This document shows, one piece after another, positions 6,909 through 9,507 of a DNA stretch of 9,507 nucleotides. Position numbers and translations under genes: made by a program. Origin of the DNA: an uncultured Eubacteriales bacterium (GTDB taxonomy: Bacteria > Bacillota > Clostridia > Oscillospirales > Acutalibacteraceae); the NCBI GenBank assembly GCA_934636435.1, contig CAKUAQ010000058.1, positions 1 to 9,507 on the forward strand. The letters are read 5' to 3'. The number at the start of each line of letters is the position of its first letter. Position 1 is the first letter of the stretch. The notes under the pieces were generated by a model. That model worked only from the letters and a program-made list of their open reading frames with translations, was not told where the DNA came from and did not search any database.

Positions 6909-6924
6909 CCGATAAATGTAAAAT
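6896..6924 (+). promoter_or_regulatory. Predicted gltX-glnS promoter (sigma-A type, near consensus)
   Basis: TTGACA (6896-6901, a perfect -35) and TAAAAT (6919-6924, one mismatch from TATAAT) are separated by the ideal 17 bases. Transcription would start near 6931, leaving a leader of only about 28 bases before the gltX ATG. This is a strong constitutive-looking promoter, as expected for a synthetase operon. Confidence 0.75.
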
Positions 6925-6929
6925 AAAGT

Positions 6930-6943
6930 AATTCAGTTGAATT
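6930..6943. promoter_or_regulatory. Dyad at the predicted gltX transcription start (possible operator)
   Basis: AATTCA-GT-TGAATT is a perfect 6-base inverted repeat with a 2-base centre. It can be extended by a G-C match and one G-T pair to 6928-6945. It lies 5 bases after the -10 box, across the expected +1, and just before AGGAGG. This position would suit a repressor site. The A/T-rich arms mean chance occurrence is possible, and no binding protein can be named. Confidence 0.4.
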
Positions 6944-6945
6944 GC

Positions 6946-6951
6946 AGGAGG
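6946..6951 (+). promoter_or_regulatory. Ribosome binding site that fixes the gltX start
   Basis: A perfect AGGAGG sits 7 bases before ATG 6959. A TTG two codons earlier (6953) would be only one base from this element, so ATG 6959 is the preferred start. Confidence 0.9.
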
Positions 6952-6958
6952 ATTGCCT

Positions 6959-8620
6959 ATGTCTATTTATGAAGAATTGGCCGCCCGGATGTTTCCGCAC
7001 ATCACGAAAACACCGGAGGATTATGAGCTTATGTACCCCCCGCGACAGCTTCCGGAGGGAGCGCGTGTGACCCGCATCGCGCCCTCTCCCACCGGCTATC
7101 TGCATCTGGGTACCTTTTTCACTTCACTGATTAACCGACTGACCGCCGATGCTACCGGAGGTGTGTTTTTCTTCCGTCTGGAGGACACCGACAAGAAGCG
7201 GGAGGTGGAAGGAGGTGCCGACGACATTCTAAAGGGCATCCGGGATTTTGGGTTGACCATCGACGAGGGGTTCGTGGCTCCGGGCGAAGTCCGGGGCGAT
7301 TACGGTCCCTATCAGCAGAGCGCCCGCGCAGAGATCTATCAGGCGTATGTCAAACGGCTGGTGGAGCAGAACAAGGCCTATCCCTGCTTCTGCACCGAGG
7401 AACAACGGGCACAGGCCCGCGAACAGCAGGAGCAGCAGAAAGCGCGCACCGGCTATTACGGCATCTATGCCGTTTGCCGCTCCCTGCCGCCGGAGGAGGC
7501 GTTGCGGCGCATCGAGGCCGGTGAAAGCTATGTGGTGCGGCTGCGCTCCGAGGGCAGCGAGGAACATCGGATCAAATTCACCGACCTGATCAAAGGCACC
7601 ATTGAGATGCCGGAGAATGACGAGGACATCGTTCTACTAAAATCCGACGGCATTCCCACCTATCACTTTGCCCATGCGATAGATGACCATCTGATGCGCA
7701 CCACCCATGTGATCCGCGGGGATGAGTGGATTTCCTCGGTGCCAAAGCATTTGCAGCTGTTCCGGACACTGGACTTCAAGCCGCCGAAATACGCCCATGT
7801 CAGCCCCATCATGGTGGAGGACAACGGCAACAAGCGTAAGCTGTCCAAGCGGAAAGATCCTCAGGCGGCAATGCATTATTACGCCCAGCAAGGGTATCCC
7901 GCCGCCAGCGTGCTGGAATATCTCATGACCATCGCCAACAGCGACTTTGAAGATTGGCGACGCGCCAACCCCACCGCCGACCTGTTCTCATTCAAATTCA
8001 ATCTAAAAAAAATGAGCGTGTCCGGGGCGCTATTTGACCTGGATAAGCTCAATGATGTGAGCAAAGCGGTGATCGCCCGCATGGATGCGGCGTCAGTGGA
8101 ACAGCAGGTGGAGCAGTGGGCTGCCGCCTATGCACCGGAATTTGCGGCGCTGCTCACCGCCGACCGGGACTATGCCACGGGTATTTTTTCCATCGACCGG
8201 GGGAACGCTAAGCCCCGTAAGGACATCGCCCGCTGGAGCGATGTCCCGGACTATGTGAGTTATTTCTTCGAGAAAACCTATCAAAATCCGCTGGAGTTGC
8301 CGGAAAATATTGCTGCGGCCGACGCGACGTCGCTGCTGCAAGCCTATCGTTCGGTATACGACCCTGCCGAAGATAAAGACGCCTGGTTTGCCACCGTGCG
8401 CGGCCTGTGCGAGAGCCACGGATTCAGCCCGGACGTGAAAGCCTATAAGCAGAACCCTGCCGCCTACAGGGGCCATGTGGGCGATGTCAGCACGGTGATC
8501 CGGATCGCGATCACCGGCCGGCGCAACACGCCGGATCTCTGCGCGATCATGCGGCAGCTGGGCGCAGACCGGGTACAGCAGCGGTTACAGACCGCCATTG
8601 ACCATTTTTCAAACGTATGA
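6959..8620 (+). CDS. gltX: Glutamyl-tRNA synthetase, clostridial type with N-terminal extension
   Basis: This 553-residue class I synthetase charges tRNA with glutamate. An N-terminal segment of about 36 residues precedes the Rossmann core, which opens with TRIAPSPTGYLHLGT (38-52; HLGT is the HIGH motif). FRLEDTDKKREVEGGADDI (72-90) follows. YPCFC (Cys143 and Cys145) with Cys173 resembles the zinc region of some GluRS, but the fourth ligand is unclear. KLSKRKD (294-300) is the KMSKS motif. About 255 residues of helical anticodon-binding region complete the protein. It is longer than usual bacterial GluRS (about 470-490), but the extension and the KREVEGG segment match my recollection of a GluRS branch common in Clostridia. 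The product could serve tRNA-Glu alone or also mischarge tRNA-Gln; sequence reading cannot decide. glnS starts 10 bases after the stop, and its ribosome binding site overlaps the gltX stop codon. Confidence 0.93.
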   Translation: MSIYEELAARMFPHITKTPEDYELMYPPRQLPEGARVTRIAPSPTGYLHLGTFFTSLINRLTADATGGVFFFRLEDTDKKREVEGGADDILKGIRDFGLTIDEGFVAPGEVRGDYGPYQQSARAEIYQAYVKRLVEQNKAYPCFCTEEQRAQAREQQEQQKARTGYYGIYAVCRSLPPEEALRRIEAGESYVVRLRSEGSEEHRIKFTDLIKGTIEMPENDEDIVLLKSDGIPTYHFAHAIDDHLMRTTHVIRGDEWISSVPKHLQLFRTLDFKPPKYAHVSPIMVEDNGNKRKLSKRKDPQAAMHYYAQQGYPAASVLEYLMTIANSDFEDWRRANPTADLFSFKFNLKKMSVSGALFDLDKLNDVSKAVIARMDAASVEQQVEQWAAAYAPEFAALLTADRDYATGIFSIDRGNAKPRKDIARWSDVPDYVSYFFEKTYQNPLELPENIAAADATSLLQAYRSVYDPAEDKDAWFATVRGLCESHGFSPDVKAYKQNPAAYRGHVGDVSTVIRIAITGRRNTPDLCAIMRQLGADRVQQRLQTAIDHFSNV

Positions 8621-8630
8621 GGTGATTGCT

Positions 8631-9507
8631 ATGTCAGAAAACTCCACCAATTTTATCCACGCCATCATTGATGAGGAATTGCAGGAAGGCGGCCGCTGCT
8701 ACGGCAAAACCGTCCACACCCGGTTTCCCCCTGAACCCAACGGCTATCTCCATATCGGCCATGCTAAAGCACTGTGCATCGACTTCGGCACGGCGCTGAA
8801 ATACGGCGGACTGTGCAATCTGCGGATGGATGACACCAATCCAACCAAGGAGGATGAGGAATTCGTCGATGCCATTCAGGAGGATATTCACTGGCTGGGG
8901 TTTGACTGGGATGATCGGTTCTATTATGCATCCGATTATTTCGAGGTCATGTACGAGCAGGCTATGGGTCTGATCAAAAAGGGTTTGGCCTACGTATGCG
9001 AGCTGACCCCCGATCAAGTACGGGAAAACCGGGGGGATCTGACCCATCCGGCGGTCAGCCCTTACCGGGATCGTCCTATGGAAGAAAGCCTTGATCTGTT
9101 CGCCCGCATGCGCGCCGGCGAGTTTGAGGACGGCCGTATGACTCTGCGTGCCAAAATCGACCTCACCAGTGGCAACTTCAATATGCGCGATCCGGTTATC
9201 TACCGCATCAACCATTGTCCGCACCATCGCCAGGGCAATAAATGGTGCATCTATCCCATGTACGATTTCGCACACCCCATCGAGGACATGATGGAGGGGA
9301 TCACTCACTCCCTCTGCTCGCTGGAATTTGAGGACCACCGCCCGCTGTACAACTGGGTAGTGGAGCACGTGGATATTGACGCCAATCCCCGGCAGATCGA
9401 ATTTGCCCGTTTGGGCATCAACTACACCGTCATGTCCAAACGCAAGCTGCGCAAGCTGGTGGAGGAGGACTATGTGTCCGGCTGGGACGATCCCCGGATG
9501 CCTACCC
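8631..9507 (+). CDS. glnS: Glutaminyl-tRNA synthetase (N-terminal part, 3' end outside window)
   Basis: The first 292 codons of GlnRS, a class I synthetase that attaches glutamine directly to tRNA-Gln. The catalytic core shows TRFPPEPNGYLHIGHAK (30-46, with a perfect HIGH at 41-44), LRMDDTNPTKED (64-75) and YPMYDFAHPIEDMMEGITHS in the second half. The KMSKS counterpart is VMSKRKL (267-273). These specific blocks separate GlnRS from GluRS. The start is ATG 8631, with GAGGTG about 6 bases upstream overlapping the gltX stop. No stop codon appears before the window ends, so the C-terminal anticodon-binding barrels, and any YqeY-like tail as found fused to GlnRS in many Clostridia, cannot be seen. 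Being in one operon with gltX, it probably shares the promoter at 6896-6924. GlnRS is uneven in Firmicutes, many of which make Gln-tRNA through GatCAB instead. Confidence 0.96.
   Translation, partial: MSENSTNFIHAIIDEELQEGGRCYGKTVHTRFPPEPNGYLHIGHAKALCIDFGTALKYGGLCNLRMDDTNPTKEDEEFVDAIQEDIHWLGFDWDDRFYYASDYFEVMYEQAMGLIKKGLAYVCELTPDQVRENRGDLTHPAVSPYRDRPMEESLDLFARMRAGEFEDGRMTLRAKIDLTSGNFNMRDPVIYRINHCPHHRQGNKWCIYPMYDFAHPIEDMMEGITHSLCSLEFEDHRPLYNWVVEHVDIDANPRQIEFARLGINYTVMSKRKLRKLVEEDYVSGWDDPRMPT

Noticed and set aside
8634..9368. Minus-strand open frame opposite glnS (244 codons)
   Set aside because: The other strand encodes an unmistakable GlnRS with HIGH and VMSKR motifs; the minus frame has no recognisable domain.

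Overview
The window is a dense stretch of housekeeping genes from what looks like a Firmicute of class Clostridia, most likely an Oscillospirales/Ruminococcaceae-type gut anaerobe. The reasons are the strong AGGAGG-type ribosome binding sites, GC content in the high fifties by eye, a CCA-adding enzyme with an HD domain, a clostridial-type glutamyl-tRNA synthetase with an N-terminal extension, and a glutaminyl-tRNA synthetase right behind it. The genus cannot be fixed from the sequence alone. No gene-free stretch exceeds about 150 bases, and I see no tRNA, rRNA, CRISPR array, insertion sequence or prophage.

Layout. (1) Positions 1-3384, + strand: the 3' part of manA (mannose-6-phosphate isomerase), then pncB (nicotinate phosphoribosyltransferase) and cca (CCA tRNA nucleotidyltransferase). 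They are closely spaced and probably one transcript, ended by a perfect 18-bp hairpin at 3385-3428. (2) Positions 3440-4853, - strand: exonuclease III (xth) followed by a stand-alone LUD-domain protein. The two reading frames overlap by 8 bases, and the convergent hairpin also closes this pair. (3) Positions 4911-5792, + strand: a PflX-like radical SAM protein of unknown function, divergent from xth. (4) Positions 5797-6813, - strand: trpS, ending 4 bases from the radical SAM gene. (5) Positions 6959-9507, + strand: gltX followed after 10 bases by glnS, which runs off the window.

The 145-base region between trpS and gltX is the main regulatory region. It holds two good sigma-A-type promoters facing away from each other, their -35 boxes one base apart, and a dyad at the predicted gltX transcription start. 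Neither leader is long enough for a T-box.

By function, three genes charge tRNA (trpS, gltX, glnS) and one matures its 3' end (cca). The others cover NAD salvage, sugar phosphate conversion, DNA repair and two poorly understood proteins that probably use metals or Fe-S clusters (LUD and radical SAM). I found no convincing undescribed multi-gene system. The observations most worth following are the two poorly characterised proteins, the gltX-glnS pair and the shared trpS/gltX control region.
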